The translations under genes were made by a program, and so were the position numbers. DNA of 64,000 nt. It comes from Arminella tubonensis. Its GTDB lineage: Bacteria > Pseudomonadota > Alphaproteobacteria > Rhizobiales > Rhizobiaceae. The DNA lies in contig NZ_PCDP01000019.1 of NCBI RefSeq assembly GCF_003240585.1, positions 1-64,000 of the forward strand. Reading direction: 5' to 3'. The notes under the pieces are model-generated. The model made no database searches, was not told the DNA's origin, and saw nothing but the letters and a program-made list of their open reading frames with translations. Below are positions 25,057 through 33,429 of the stretch, piece after piece; the stretch's first letter is position 1, and every line of letters starts with the position of its first letter.

Positions 25057-25792
25057 TCCCATCTCGATCGCGACGACAGAGCTGGTCATAGGCATTGCCG
25101 CTGCGCCGATCTCGCAGGCGATCCGCCCGGGAGAAATTGTCGGCCTTGCCGGCCTCGATGGCCACGGGCAGGAGCGCTTTCTGGAAATACTCGCAGGGCT
25201 GAAGGCCCCTCTCTCGGGAAGGGTCGTGCTCGATGGGCCAACCGGCCGGACAGAGGTGACGGGCTTTCGCAAGGCGGTTGCAAACGGTGTCGCCTATCTG
25301 CCGCGCGATAGACGCGCAACCGGAATTTTCCCGACCCAATCGGTGCTCGACAATTTTGCGATCTCGACGGTTGGACGAGACACCATGCTTGGCCTCATCA
25401 GAACGCAACACCGTCGCCGGCGCTACGAGACATATCGCGACAAGCTGTCGATTTCCGCGCCGCGGCCGGACGCGGCGATTACCACGCTTTCCGGCGGCAA
25501 CCAGCAAAAGGTGCTGCTGGCCCGCGCGCTGGCGCTGGAGCCGGGCGTCCTGTTGCTCAACGATCCGACGCGGGGCGTCGATGTCGCAACCCGACACGTT
25601 CTCTATGACGTCTTTCGAAATCTGGCGCGCGAGGGGATGACATTGGTGATCCTGTCAAGCGAGATCGAGGAGATCCTGCTTCTCTGCAGCCGGGTCCTTG
25701 TGTTCCGCGAGAACGAGGTGACCGCCGAAATGACGGGAGACAGCATGACCGCAGACAACGTCATCGCCGCAATGTTCGGGCGGGCGAAATGA
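25049..25792 (+). CDS. ABC ATPase, C-terminal half of a split RbsA-type protein
   Basis: The 247-residue protein equals the second RbsA domain. The Walker A site is the degenerate GLDGHGQER usual in this half, the signature is perfect (TLSGGNQQKVLLARAL), and Walker B is LLLNDPTRGVDV (Asp in place of the catalytic Glu). The start overlaps the preceding stop (ATGTCTGA), and its own stop overlaps the permease ATG. Both halves must associate to give one functional dimer side. It could also be a one-time fission of a fused gene. Confidence 0.85.
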   Translation: MSDPISIATTELVIGIAAAPISQAIRPGEIVGLAGLDGHGQERFLEILAGLKAPLSGRVVLDGPTGRTEVTGFRKAVANGVAYLPRDRRATGIFPTQSVLDNFAISTVGRDTMLGLIRTQHRRRRYETYRDKLSISAPRPDAAITTLSGGNQQKVLLARALALEPGVLLLNDPTRGVDVATRHVLYDVFRNLAREGMTLVILSSEIEEILLLCSRVLVFRENEVTAEMTGDSMTADNVIAAMFGRAK

Positions 25793-26748
25793 GCCCGGTG
25801 GTTTCGTCTTCAAGGTCATCGACCATCCTGCGCAGCGCCGGCTTTGCCGTTGTGCTTCTGGTCGTGCTCCTGGTCACCAACCTGCTTTTCAATCCGGCCC
25901 GCTTTCAGCCCTCCGCCTGGGGCACGCTGATCGGGCTCGCGGCGCCGTTGGTTGGCGCAGCACTCGCCTCTGCCCCCGTCATCCTCGGTGGCCGTGGCGG
26001 TATCGATATTTCCATCGGTCCGCAAATGGGCTTTGTCAACGCCGTCGTCATCCAGGGAATTTTCCTTTCGGCCGGCATTTCGTCGCCATTGGTGATCGTT
26101 CCGGCAGCACTGCTGATCGGCGCCGGCATCGGTGCCGTCAACGGGTTCATGGCGACGATCATCCGCATCCAGCCTATCGTCGCGACGCTCGGAACATATC
26201 TTGTCCTGACCGGCGTGACGCTGACGATCCTGCCGGCTCCGATCGGTCCGGCGCCGGAGTGGCTGAAGGCGATGTCGGGGACCTATTCGATCTTGCCGCT
26301 GGCGGTGATGGCGATTGCCTGGTGGTTGATCCGGCGCCTGCCATATTACGATCAGTTGATGGCGATTGGCAGCGACGACCGCGCCGCCTACACGGCCGGT
26401 GTAGATGTCACCAAGGTCCGCTTCATCGCCTATGTTGTCACCGGTCTGTTTGCAGGTATCGCCGGGCTGATGCTGACGGCGCTGATCGGCTCGGCCGATC
26501 CGAATATCGGCCAGAACTACACGCTGATTGCCATCGCCGCGGTGGCGCTTGGCGGTGTCAGCCTGGCCGGTGGACGGGGAGGACTGATCGGAGCAGCGAT
26601 CGGCGCCATCGACATCTTCCTGCTGCAGAGCGTGCTGACATCTTTCAACGTGTCCACCTATGTGCTGCAGATCGCCTACGGCGCCATCCTGGTCGCTGCA
26701 GTGGTCCTGACTGCAGTCCAGGAGCGTGCGGTAAGGAGAGCGCTATGA
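25789..26748 (+). CDS. Ribose-type ABC transporter permease 1
   Basis: The 319-residue RbsC-like protein has eight or more hydrophobic segments and the family loop GSDDRAAYTAGVDVTKVRFIAYVVTGLFAGIAGL (about 195-225). The conserved GGVSLAGGRGGLIGAAIGA segment follows. The start overlaps the ATPase stop by 4 bp, and its stop overlaps the next permease start by 4 bp. Confidence 0.88.
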   Translation: MSPVVSSSRSSTILRSAGFAVVLLVVLLVTNLLFNPARFQPSAWGTLIGLAAPLVGAALASAPVILGGRGGIDISIGPQMGFVNAVVIQGIFLSAGISSPLVIVPAALLIGAGIGAVNGFMATIIRIQPIVATLGTYLVLTGVTLTILPAPIGPAPEWLKAMSGTYSILPLAVMAIAWWLIRRLPYYDQLMAIGSDDRAAYTAGVDVTKVRFIAYVVTGLFAGIAGLMLTALIGSADPNIGQNYTLIAIAAVALGGVSLAGGRGGLIGAAIGAIDIFLLQSVLTSFNVSTYVLQIAYGAILVAAVVLTAVQERAVRRAL

Positions 26749-27716
26749 TCCGGCTCAAGACATTCCTCACAAGCACCAACGGACGCGTCTTCGGCGCCTT
26801 TGTCATTGCCGCGGCTCTGCATCTGATCGGCTCCATCCTCATCCCTGGCTATTCGTCTCCTTTCGCCATTCGGGCGATGCTCGTTATAGCGTCGCTGCTG
26901 GCAGTTGCCTCTATCGGCCAGACGCTGGTGGTCATCCTGGGTGGCATCGATCTTTCCATCCCCTTCCTCATCGGTTTCGCCAATGTCGTTGCTGCCCAGC
27001 TCTATGGCGACGGCTGGAATTTTGGGCTTGTCTGCATTTTCGTGGCGGTGCTCGCCATGTTGATCGGGGCCTTCAACGGCTATGTGGCACGCAAGCTCGA
27101 TATCCATCCGCTGATCGTGACGCTTGGCACCGGCATGGTGGTCCAGGGTAGCGTTCTGCTGTGGACCGCAGGCTTCCCTTCGGGCTCTGCGCCGCAATCG
27201 GTTTCCGACTTCGTCTCCATCGGCGGCTCTGTTGGTCCGTTGCCGGTTCCGTGGCTGGTGCCGAGCCTCGTCGTTGTCGCAGCCTTCATCATCCTCGTGC
27301 TTTCCCGCTCACCCTACGGCCGCAGGCTCTACGCACTCGGCAGCAATCCGGGTGCCGCTCCCTTGGCACTGATCGACCCGGTAGCGATGTGGGCCACCAC
27401 CTTTGCCATCAGCGCGCTCTTTGCCGCCGTTGCCGGTGTGCTGCTGCTCGGCTTTACCGGCTCGGCCTATGGCGACGTCGGACAGCCATATCTGTTCCAG
27501 ACCATCGCAGCCGTCGTCGTCGGCGGCGCGGCGCTGGTCGGTGGTCGCGGCAGCTTTCTCGGCACGATCGCTGGTGTACTGGTGCTGACGGAGATCAACA
27601 CGCTTTTGATCGGGATGGGATTTCAACCGGCAGCCGTGCAGGCGGCGCTCGGCCTGATCATCGTTCTTCTTGTGTCGCTCTATGGACGCGAACAGCATGT
27701 CAGCACGACGATCTGA
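26745..27716 (+). CDS. Ribose-type ABC transporter permease 2
   Basis: The 323-residue protein is a second RbsC-family permease, showing GQTLVVILGGIDLSIP, GSNPGAAPLALIDPVAMWATTFAISALFAAVAGVLLLG and GGAALVGGRGSFLGTIAGVLVL. The start at 26745 forms an ATGA overlap with permease 1. The frame is open far upstream (from 26259), but that part is a shadow of permease 1. Two different permeases imply a heterodimeric channel. Confidence 0.88.
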   Translation: MIRLKTFLTSTNGRVFGAFVIAAALHLIGSILIPGYSSPFAIRAMLVIASLLAVASIGQTLVVILGGIDLSIPFLIGFANVVAAQLYGDGWNFGLVCIFVAVLAMLIGAFNGYVARKLDIHPLIVTLGTGMVVQGSVLLWTAGFPSGSAPQSVSDFVSIGGSVGPLPVPWLVPSLVVVAAFIILVLSRSPYGRRLYALGSNPGAAPLALIDPVAMWATTFAISALFAAVAGVLLLGFTGSAYGDVGQPYLFQTIAAVVVGGAALVGGRGSFLGTIAGVLVLTEINTLLIGMGFQPAAVQAALGLIIVLLVSLYGREQHVSTTI

Positions 27717-27723
27717 CATCCAT

Positions 27724-27751
27724 GAAAAAGCGCCCGCCTGGGCGGACGCTT
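27724..27751 (-). terminator. Rho-independent terminator of the hydrolase gene
   Basis: AAGCG-c-CCGCC / GGCGG-a-CGCTT (27728-27751) forms a stem with one internal mismatch and a 2-base loop. Read on the minus strand it ends in CTTTTTC, 22 bases after the hydrolase stop. It may also slow read-through from the convergent permease gene. Confidence 0.7.
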
Positions 27752-27772
27752 CGGGTCGGTTGCCGCAGAAGA

Positions 27773-28744
27773 TCAGGACTTGAAGAAAGCCAGCAGGTCG
27801 GCGTTGATGACGTCTGCGTGGGTCGTGGCCATGCCGTGTGGAAAGCCTTTGTAGACCTTCAGCGTGCCCTTTTTGAGCAGCTTGGACGACAACAGTGCCG
27901 CGTCGGCGATCGGCACGATCTGGTCGTCATCCCCATGCATGACGAGCACAGGCACATCGATCTTCTTGAGATCTTCGGTAAAGTCGGTCTCCGAAAATGC
28001 CTTGATGCAATCGTAGTGAGCCTTGGTCCCGCCCATCATGCCCTGGCGCCACCAATTGTCGATCACGCCCTGCGAGATTTTAGCGTCCGGGCGGTTGAAG
28101 CCGTAGAACGGTCCGGTCGGAATATCGAGGTAGAGCTGGGCGCGGTTGGCGGCAAGCGCGGCGCGGAAGCCGTCGAACACCTCGATGGGAGTACCACCCG
28201 GATTCTTGTCGGATTTGACCATGATCGGAGGCACGGCGCCGATGAGGACGGCCTTCGCCACCCGGCCGTTGCCGCCATGCTGGGCTACGTAGCGGGCGAC
28301 TTCGCCGCCGCCTGTCGAATGGCCAACGTGGATGGCGCCCTTCAGTTCGAGGTGGGCCGCAAGTGCAGCCATGTCGGCGGAATAGGTGTCCATGTCGTTG
28401 CCGGTCGCCGTCTGGCTTGAACGGCCGTGTCCGCGGCGATCATGCGCGATGACACGATAGCCCTTGTCCAGGAAGAACAGCATCTGGTTGTCCCAGTCAT
28501 CCGCGCTCAATGGCCAGCCATGGTGGAAGACGATCGGCTGACCTGTCCCCCAGTCCTTAAAATAGATCTGCGTGCCGTCCTTGGTGGTGATGGTGCTGCT
28601 GCTCATGATGTCCTTGCCTTTCGAATTTGATTGCGTGGAAGCTTGGGCGGGCTTGACGAAGGGCAAGGCCGCCGCCGTGACGGCGAGGCCAAGCCCGGCA
28701 GTCATTACGCCGCGGCGAGTGGCTTGATTGTTCGACTGACTCAT
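27773..28744 (-). CDS. Tat-exported alpha/beta hydrolase (non-heme chloroperoxidase-like)
   Basis: The 323-residue protein begins with a twin-arginine signal ([15 protein letters not shown], cleavage near AQA at about 35). A hydrolase of about 280 residues follows with the oxyanion motif [11 protein letters not shown], nucleophile Ser in GHSTGGGE, acid Asp in [10 protein letters not shown] and base His in [10 protein letters not shown]. These match cofactor-free haloperoxidase/esterase proteins. A later ATG ([10 protein letters not shown]) may be the start in cytosolic relatives. It is divergent from an OhrR-like regulator, so induction by organic oxidants is plausible. Confidence 0.85.
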   Translation of the reverse strand: MSQSNNQATRRGVMTAGLGLAVTAAALPFVKPAQASTQSNSKGKDIMSSSTITTKDGTQIYFKDWGTGQPIVFHHGWPLSADDWDNQMLFFLDKGYRVIAHDRRGHGRSSQTATGNDMDTYSADMAALAAHLELKGAIHVGHSTGGGEVARYVAQHGGNGRVAKAVLIGAVPPIMVKSDKNPGGTPIEVFDGFRAALAANRAQLYLDIPTGPFYGFNRPDAKISQGVIDNWWRQGMMGGTKAHYDCIKAFSETDFTEDLKKIDVPVLVMHGDDDQIVPIADAALLSSKLLKKGTLKVYKGFPHGMATTHADVINADLLAFFKS

Positions 28745-28760
28745 TGCGACCTCCTGTTGA

Positions 28761-28793
28761 TTGATATCGCGATATTAATTATCGCGGTATCAA
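28761..28793. promoter_or_regulatory. Inverted-repeat operator with TATCGCGATA units, hydrolase side
   Basis: TTGATATCGCGATA (28761-28774) is repeated inverted at 28780-28793 with one mismatch and a 5-base spacer. Each arm itself holds a TATCGCGATA-type palindrome, and the units are spaced 15 bases. The site lies 16 bases upstream of the hydrolase ATG. Confidence 0.6.
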
Positions 28794-28834
28794 TATGCTA
28801 GAGCTGTTTTAGAATTTTGTCCATCGAAAACTCT

Positions 28835-28860
28835 TATCGCGATATTCTTTTTCGTGATAT
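28835..28860. promoter_or_regulatory. Second TATCGCGATA operator pair, regulator side
   Basis: TATCGCGATA (28835-28844) is followed 15 bases later by a weaker unit, TTCGTGATAT (28851-28860). It lies 35 bases upstream of the MarR-type regulator's ATG, matching the pair on the hydrolase side, and suggests control of both genes. Confidence 0.55.
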
Positions 28861-28894
28861 GAAACTGGCAGTGAACATTGTCAGGAGAAATTTG

Positions 28895-29335
28895 ATGTCC
28901 GGCGTCGCACCCGTCCCGTTGGATAACCAACTATGCTTTTCGCTTTACGCGGCAAGCATGGCGATCAACCGCACCTACAAGCCGATGCTGGATGCGATGG
29001 GGATCACCTATCCGCAATATCTGGTGCTGAATGTCTTGGGAGAGCAGGACGGAGTGACGATCGGTGCCATTGCCGATCGGCTTGCCTTGGAGTCGAGCAC
29101 GGTTACACCGCCGGTAAAGCGACTGGAACAGGCAGGCTTCGTCGAACGCCGGCGCAGCAAGGTCGATGAGCGACAGGTCCACGTTTGGCTCACCGACGTC
29201 GGGCGGACCTTGCTCGTACAGAGCAGTTGTCTCGGCGAAACACTGATGGAGCGCTCCGGCATGACGCCGGAACAATTCGACGCGCTGAACCAACAGGTCC
29301 GGGCGCTGCGCGGCGCGCTGGGCCGAGATAGTTAG
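28895..29335 (+). CDS. OhrR-like MarR-family regulator
   Basis: The 146-residue protein begins VPLDNQLCFSLYAASMAINRTYKPMLDAMGITYPQYLVL, the OhrR N-terminal pattern with the reactive Cys (C14). The winged helix follows (TIGAIADRLALESSTVTPPVKRLEQAGFVERRRSKVDERQVHVWLT). OhrR proteins release DNA when this Cys is oxidised by organic peroxides. ATG 28895 has AGGAG 6 bases upstream; the frame opens earlier, at 28817. It is divergent from the hydrolase and flanked by palindromic sites. Confidence 0.88.
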   Translation: MSGVAPVPLDNQLCFSLYAASMAINRTYKPMLDAMGITYPQYLVLNVLGEQDGVTIGAIADRLALESSTVTPPVKRLEQAGFVERRRSKVDERQVHVWLTDVGRTLLVQSSCLGETLMERSGMTPEQFDALNQQVRALRGALGRDS

Positions 29336-29389
29336 AGTAACGACGAGCCGCTGGAAGAACCGCTCGTCGCAACACTAGTCATAGTTCGG

Positions 29390-30496
29390 TCATTCGGCCG
29401 CAATACGCTCCTTAAAGGCCGCGAAGTCCGTATAGCCCCGGTGATCGCCGCCCCAGAAGGTATCGCGGTCATAGGGCGTCAGCGGAAGATTTTCGCGCAG
29501 CCGGCGCGGCAGGTCGGGATTGGACGAAAAGTGTCGGCCAAAGGCGACCAGGTCCGCATCACCGTGGTCGACGATCTCCTCCGCACCGCGGCGATCAAAG
29601 CCGCCGGCAGCAATGATCGTGCCCTTGTAGACCTTGCGAATATTGGCGGCGGCCACCGGCGGCTTGCCCTCGATCGGCGCTTCGGCGCCGACGATCCGCG
29701 GCTCGATGATGTGCAGATAGGCCAGATCGAAGCGGCTCAACTGCTCGGCCGCATAGCCGAAAATCCGTTCCGGATTGCTGTCGGACATGGACGCCCAGGT
29801 CCCGCTCGGGCCAAGGCGAACGCCGACGCGATGCGGCCCCCAGACGGAGACGACGGCCTCCACAACTTCCAGCAGGAAGCGCGCCCGATTTTCAACGGAA
29901 CCGCCATACCGGTCCGTGCGCTTGTTGGTGCCGTCTTGGAGGAACTGATCGATCAGGTAGCCATTGGCGCCGTGAATTTCGACGCCGTCGAAGCCGGCTG
30001 CCTTTGCACGCACGGCGCCGCGACGGAATTCTTCGACGATGCCAGGGATCTCATCCGTCTCAAGCGCCCTGTTCGGCGAGACCGGAACCCAGCCATCCTT
30101 GGTCATGACGACCTGTTCATACTGCACGGCGGACGGTGCCACCGGCGCAACGCCGCCGGTCATGTCGACATGGCTCTGGCGGCCGACATGCCAGATCTGC
30201 AGGAAGATACGGCCACCCTTGGCGTGAACGGCATCCGTCACCCTTTTCCAGCCGGCGACCTGTTCGTCGGAATAGATGCCGGGAGCGCCGAGATATCCCC
30301 GCCCGACGATTGAGACCGGCGTTGCCTCGGCAACCTGCAAGCCTCCTTCAGAGGCGCGCTGGCCATAGAAGTCGACCATGATATCGCCGGGGACGTCACC
30401 CAGCTGCTCGGAGCGAAGGCGCGTCATTGGCGCCTGCACGACGCGGTGTGACAAGGTGAAGGCGCCGAGATCGATTGGCTGATAAAGCTTGGTCAT
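29390..30496 (-). CDS. nemA: Old yellow enzyme, alkene reductase (NemA type)
   Basis: The 368-residue protein is an FMN TIM barrel: YQPIDLGAFTLSHRVVQAPMTRLRS at the start, LQIWHVGRQSH, the substrate-binding GVEIHGANGYLIDQFLQDGTNKRTDRYGGSVENRARFLLEVV, and FGRHFSSNPDLPRRL near the end. It reduces activated C=C bonds and nitro compounds with NAD(P)H. ATG 30496 was chosen because GGAG lies 7 bases before it; an ATG at 30508 has none. It is divergent from a LysR regulator that probably controls it. Confidence 0.9.
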   Translation of the reverse strand: MTKLYQPIDLGAFTLSHRVVQAPMTRLRSEQLGDVPGDIMVDFYGQRASEGGLQVAEATPVSIVGRGYLGAPGIYSDEQVAGWKRVTDAVHAKGGRIFLQIWHVGRQSHVDMTGGVAPVAPSAVQYEQVVMTKDGWVPVSPNRALETDEIPGIVEEFRRGAVRAKAAGFDGVEIHGANGYLIDQFLQDGTNKRTDRYGGSVENRARFLLEVVEAVVSVWGPHRVGVRLGPSGTWASMSDSNPERIFGYAAEQLSRFDLAYLHIIEPRIVGAEAPIEGKPPVAAANIRKVYKGTIIAAGGFDRRGAEEIVDHGDADLVAFGRHFSSNPDLPRRLRENLPLTPYDRDTFWGGDHRGYTDFAAFKERIAAE

Positions 30497-30609
30497 AATA
30501 GTCTCCATCGGTTGATGATGGAGCGTAGATATGCCCTCTCCGTTCGCGGAAAATCAGGCTACAGTTCGAAACACAACGGACATTTCTGTCGCTAATTCTG
30601 AGAGGTCGC

Positions 30610-31503
30610 ATGGATAGCCTTGGATCCCTTGGTGTCTTCGTCCAAGCAGCGGAGACGCGCAGTTTTACGGCGGCGGCGCAGCAGCTCGGTGTTTCACCAT
30701 CAGCTGTCGGCAAGGCCATAGCGCGGCTGGAAAGCCGGCTCGGGGTGCGCCTGTTTCACCGCAGCACACGGAGCATCACACTCACCGCAGAAGGCGCCAT
30801 CTTTCTCAGCAGGTGCAAGCGGATCTTCGACGAGGTCGAGGCAGCGGAGACGGAGATCGCCCGAACGATGTCCGCTCCACGCGGCAGACTGCGCGTCAGC
30901 CTGCCCCAGCTCAACATGCTGCTGATGCCGGTCATCGGCGAATTCGTGCGCGCTTACCCCGAGATTGAACTCGAACTCGATTATAGCGATCGGATGGTCG
31001 ATGTCATCGAAGAAGGTTTCGACGCGGTCCTGCGGACAGGCGACGCCACTGACTCGCGGCTGAAGACGCGAACGCTTGGCAATTTTTCGCACAAGATCGT
31101 CGGTTCGCCGGCCTATTTTCAAAGGGCAGGATTTCCGGCCGAACCCGTCGCGTTGACCAAGCACGCCTGTCTCCACCACCGCTTCCCGTCGACCGGAAAA
31201 CTGGAGCCGTGGCCGCTCAATCAAAATGGCGTTGCCATCGACATCGAGCTGCCGAAGACCGTCCTTGCAAGCACGCTTGAACCGTTGATATCGCTCGTAG
31301 AACAAGGGCTTGGTCTTACCTGCGTTCCACTCTTCACCGTCCGCCGGCAGCTCGAAGGCGGCCAGCTGGTAGCAGTCCTTGACGAATATCTGCGCAACAG
31401 CCGCCCGTTTCGCATCATGTGGCCGGCCAATCGCCATGCGTCCCCGAAGGTCGAGGCTTTCGTCAATTTCATGGCCAAGAATCTGTTCCGCGACGGAGCC
31501 TAG
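30610..31503 (+). CDS. LysR-family transcriptional regulator
   Basis: The 297-residue protein has the LysR helix-turn-helix (MDSLGSLGVFVQAAETRSFTAAAQQLGVSPSAVGKAIARLESRLGVRLFHRSTRSITLTAEG, 1-62) and a two-lobed effector domain (GRLRVSLPQLNMLLMPVIGEFVRAYPEIELELDYSDRMVD). It belongs to the large DsdC/AaeR-like group that regulates neighbouring reductases. The 113-base gap to the reductase gene would hold a shared promoter. Effector unknown, probably an electrophile. Confidence 0.9.
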   Translation: MDSLGSLGVFVQAAETRSFTAAAQQLGVSPSAVGKAIARLESRLGVRLFHRSTRSITLTAEGAIFLSRCKRIFDEVEAAETEIARTMSAPRGRLRVSLPQLNMLLMPVIGEFVRAYPEIELELDYSDRMVDVIEEGFDAVLRTGDATDSRLKTRTLGNFSHKIVGSPAYFQRAGFPAEPVALTKHACLHHRFPSTGKLEPWPLNQNGVAIDIELPKTVLASTLEPLISLVEQGLGLTCVPLFTVRRQLEGGQLVAVLDEYLRNSRPFRIMWPANRHASPKVEAFVNFMAKNLFRDGA

Positions 31504-31542
31504 TACGCACAGACGATTGCGATCGCTGGCCGTGATGTCGTC

Positions 31543-31568
31543 GATGCCGGATTTATTTTTCCGGCATC
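31543..31568. terminator. Stem-loop between convergent genes
   Basis: GATGCCGGA (31543-31551) pairs with TCCGGCATC (31560-31568) across an 8-base AT-rich loop. It overlaps the stop of the minus-strand gene and lies 40 bases after the LysR gene. No T-run outside the stem, so termination is only possible. Confidence 0.4.
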
Positions 31569-32008
31569 ATCGAAGAGTGGTGCGACGTGATCAGCCACTG
31601 ACCGTTTTCGAACTCATAGGTATAGGTGTAACGAGCCGGGACCTTCGAACCGTCCTTAAGGGTAAAAGTGTAGGTCCCCACGTCCACCGCCCAATTGCAT
31701 CCAATCTTGATGTCGCGGCTGTCGATATGCCCCCTCGGCTTCTTCTCAAGGAAATGCTCGAAGTATTCGAGCCGTTCGGCATGCGTGAGACGCGGTTTGT
31801 TCGCCAGGGTCGCGAGAAGAACAGAGTTTTCGCTGTAATTCTTGACAACCGCCTCCGGTTTGAGCGTCGCAAGCGATGTATTCCACCGGTCGAAAAGCTT
31901 TGCTATTTCCTTTTCGCTCACGGGCGCGCACTTGGCGGTCTCAGCCGCCGCGACCGGCTGGATCTGTGCAAGACCGAGAATGAGAGTGGCTGCGATCATA
32001 ATGCGCAT
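31553..32008 (-). CDS. Exported SgcJ/SnoaL-like protein (DUF4440 type)
   Basis: The 151-residue protein has a signal peptide (MRIMIAATLILGLAQIQPVAAAE) and a cone-shaped alpha+beta barrel domain of the NTF2-like superfamily. That domain shows EKEIAKLFDRWNTSLATLKPEAVVKNYSENSVLLATL, HIDSRDIKIGCNWAVDVGTYTFTLKDG and a closing YTYTYEFENGQWLITSHHSSMMP. The fold is that of SgcJ/EcaC and CaMKII-association domains. It probably binds a small ligand in the periplasm. ATG 32008 has AGAGGA 7 bases upstream; a TTG at 32014 is less likely. Confidence 0.75.
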   Translation of the reverse strand: MRIMIAATLILGLAQIQPVAAAETAKCAPVSEKEIAKLFDRWNTSLATLKPEAVVKNYSENSVLLATLANKPRLTHAERLEYFEHFLEKKPRGHIDSRDIKIGCNWAVDVGTYTFTLKDGSKVPARYTYTYEFENGQWLITSHHSSMMPEK

Positions 32009-32204
32009 GTTCAATTCCTCTCAGCCGATCCGCTGAATGGCATAGACGACACTCAGGCCAGACCGCATATGGTACCAAAGGCAACATCAATTTCAGGAGC
32101 ATGGCTGCTTAGGCAAGGAGCAAGTATCGATATAGCACATCTTGCGACGCTGCGGGAGCTGGGTACAGACGCCTGTCGCTTTGCGACGGCGGGTCGAATC
32201 GACG

Positions 32205-33251
32205 CTAAGCCGGCTGTCTGGAACGGTTCAATGTCTGGCGGGGTATCTCGCCAAATGCATTGACGTACATGGCGGAAAACCGTCCCATGTGTGAAAACCC
32301 CCACCGCTTTGCGATGTCGGAAATAAGCACATCCTGCTGCGTGCTTGACTTGAGATCTCGCCTGGCGCCATCAAGGCGCAGCTGGCGCAGATAGGTCATG
32401 GGGGTCATATCCTTGAACTGCTGGAACGCCATCTGCAGCCCCCGAACACTGACGCCAGCTTCGCGGGCGATTTCCTCGATCGTTAGGGGCGACGCCACCT
32501 GGGCGACCATGTAGTCGATCGCGCGCTTGACGTGCCTCGGCACTGCAGGCGACTGGCGTCGATCCAGCAGCGAGGAATATTTGTGGGGCAAGGTCTCAAG
32601 CAGCGTCACCATAATTGCCCGGATCAGCATCTTGTTCGAGTGCGAACCAGCGGCGTCCTCCACGTTGGTGACGAGGTCGGTCCAAAGCAGCTTGCACATG
32701 GTAGCGAGTTTCCTACCGGGACCGCTGGCGGCATCGATTGTCGCAAGCAGCTCGATGTCCTGGATGACTGGCGCGTCAATCATCTCGCTCAGTTGTTGCG
32801 TCAGTGCCTTCCGGCTGAATCCCATGCCGATATGACTACGGTTGGGATGAAAACGCAGCGAGCTCGACTGGGCAAGATCGCACGCCGTGAGTGTTTCCGG
32901 TGTCGACAAATATTTTCGTCCACCCAACTCGAATTCCAACCCTCCAGCTAGCGGAAAATACATCGCGTACACATCGGGAGCCTCGGAGAAACAAACTTCC
33001 ATGCCGGACTGGCAGTTCCCCGCCCAGATGTCGAACTCGCCAATGGTAAAGTGCAGATCCTCGACGGAGATTGTCTTGCTGCCCGCGAGCGGATTAACAT
33101 GCGCTGATGCTATAGTTCTTGTGTAGTGCTGACGGAGTTGGTCGACATCGGCTTCGATTACCTTGAAACGGGAAACGTGCTCGCCTGCGCCCACTCTTTC
33201 AGTTCTCCTGCGTAGCCAACCGCTTTTTCGTTCGCATCGCCGCGCACCCAT
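32205..33251 (-). CDS. AraC-family transcriptional regulator
   Basis: The 348-residue protein has an N-terminal AraC-binding-like domain (about 70-200: SVEDLHFTIGEFDIWAGNCQSGMEVCF, YAMYFPLAGGLEFELGG) and a C-terminal double helix-turn-helix (about 245-340: AIDYMVAQVASPLTIEEIAREAGVSVRGLQMAFQQFKDMTPMTYLRQLRLDGARRDL, ISDIAKRWGFSHMGRFSAMYVNAFGEIPRQT). The start is uncertain because the first ~27 residues are basic and unlike the family; MSRFKVIEAD-like context suggests a later start. Target genes are not evident, since both neighbours are single genes. Confidence 0.85.
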   Translation of the reverse strand: MGARRCERKSGWLRRRTERVGAGEHVSRFKVIEADVDQLRQHYTRTIASAHVNPLAGSKTISVEDLHFTIGEFDIWAGNCQSGMEVCFSEAPDVYAMYFPLAGGLEFELGGRKYLSTPETLTACDLAQSSSLRFHPNRSHIGMGFSRKALTQQLSEMIDAPVIQDIELLATIDAASGPGRKLATMCKLLWTDLVTNVEDAAGSHSNKMLIRAIMVTLLETLPHKYSSLLDRRQSPAVPRHVKRAIDYMVAQVASPLTIEEIAREAGVSVRGLQMAFQQFKDMTPMTYLRQLRLDGARRDLKSSTQQDVLISDIAKRWGFSHMGRFSAMYVNAFGEIPRQTLNRSRQPA

Positions 33252-33332
33252 TGGAGAGCGGCTCCACGCATGAGCCCAAATGGCGCTCCATTCCAGCGTC
33301 GCTCGCTGCGCTTCAGCTATTTGATGCCAGTG

Positions 33333-33345
33333 TGTAACGTTTACA
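33333..33345. promoter_or_regulatory. LacI-type operator TGTAACGTTTACA
   Basis: The site lacks one A of the TGTAAACGTTTACA consensus of LacI-family proteins and keeps the central CG. It lies 85 bases upstream of the LacI-family gene, in the gap to the divergent AraC gene, which fits autoregulation. Confidence 0.5.
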
Positions 33346-33429
33346 TAAATTAGCGCTTGAAAATTTCCCTGTCAAACCTCTATTCACAGCTATTGCCCAT
33401 CGAATGTGCATGAAAAATAAGAGCGGTTG

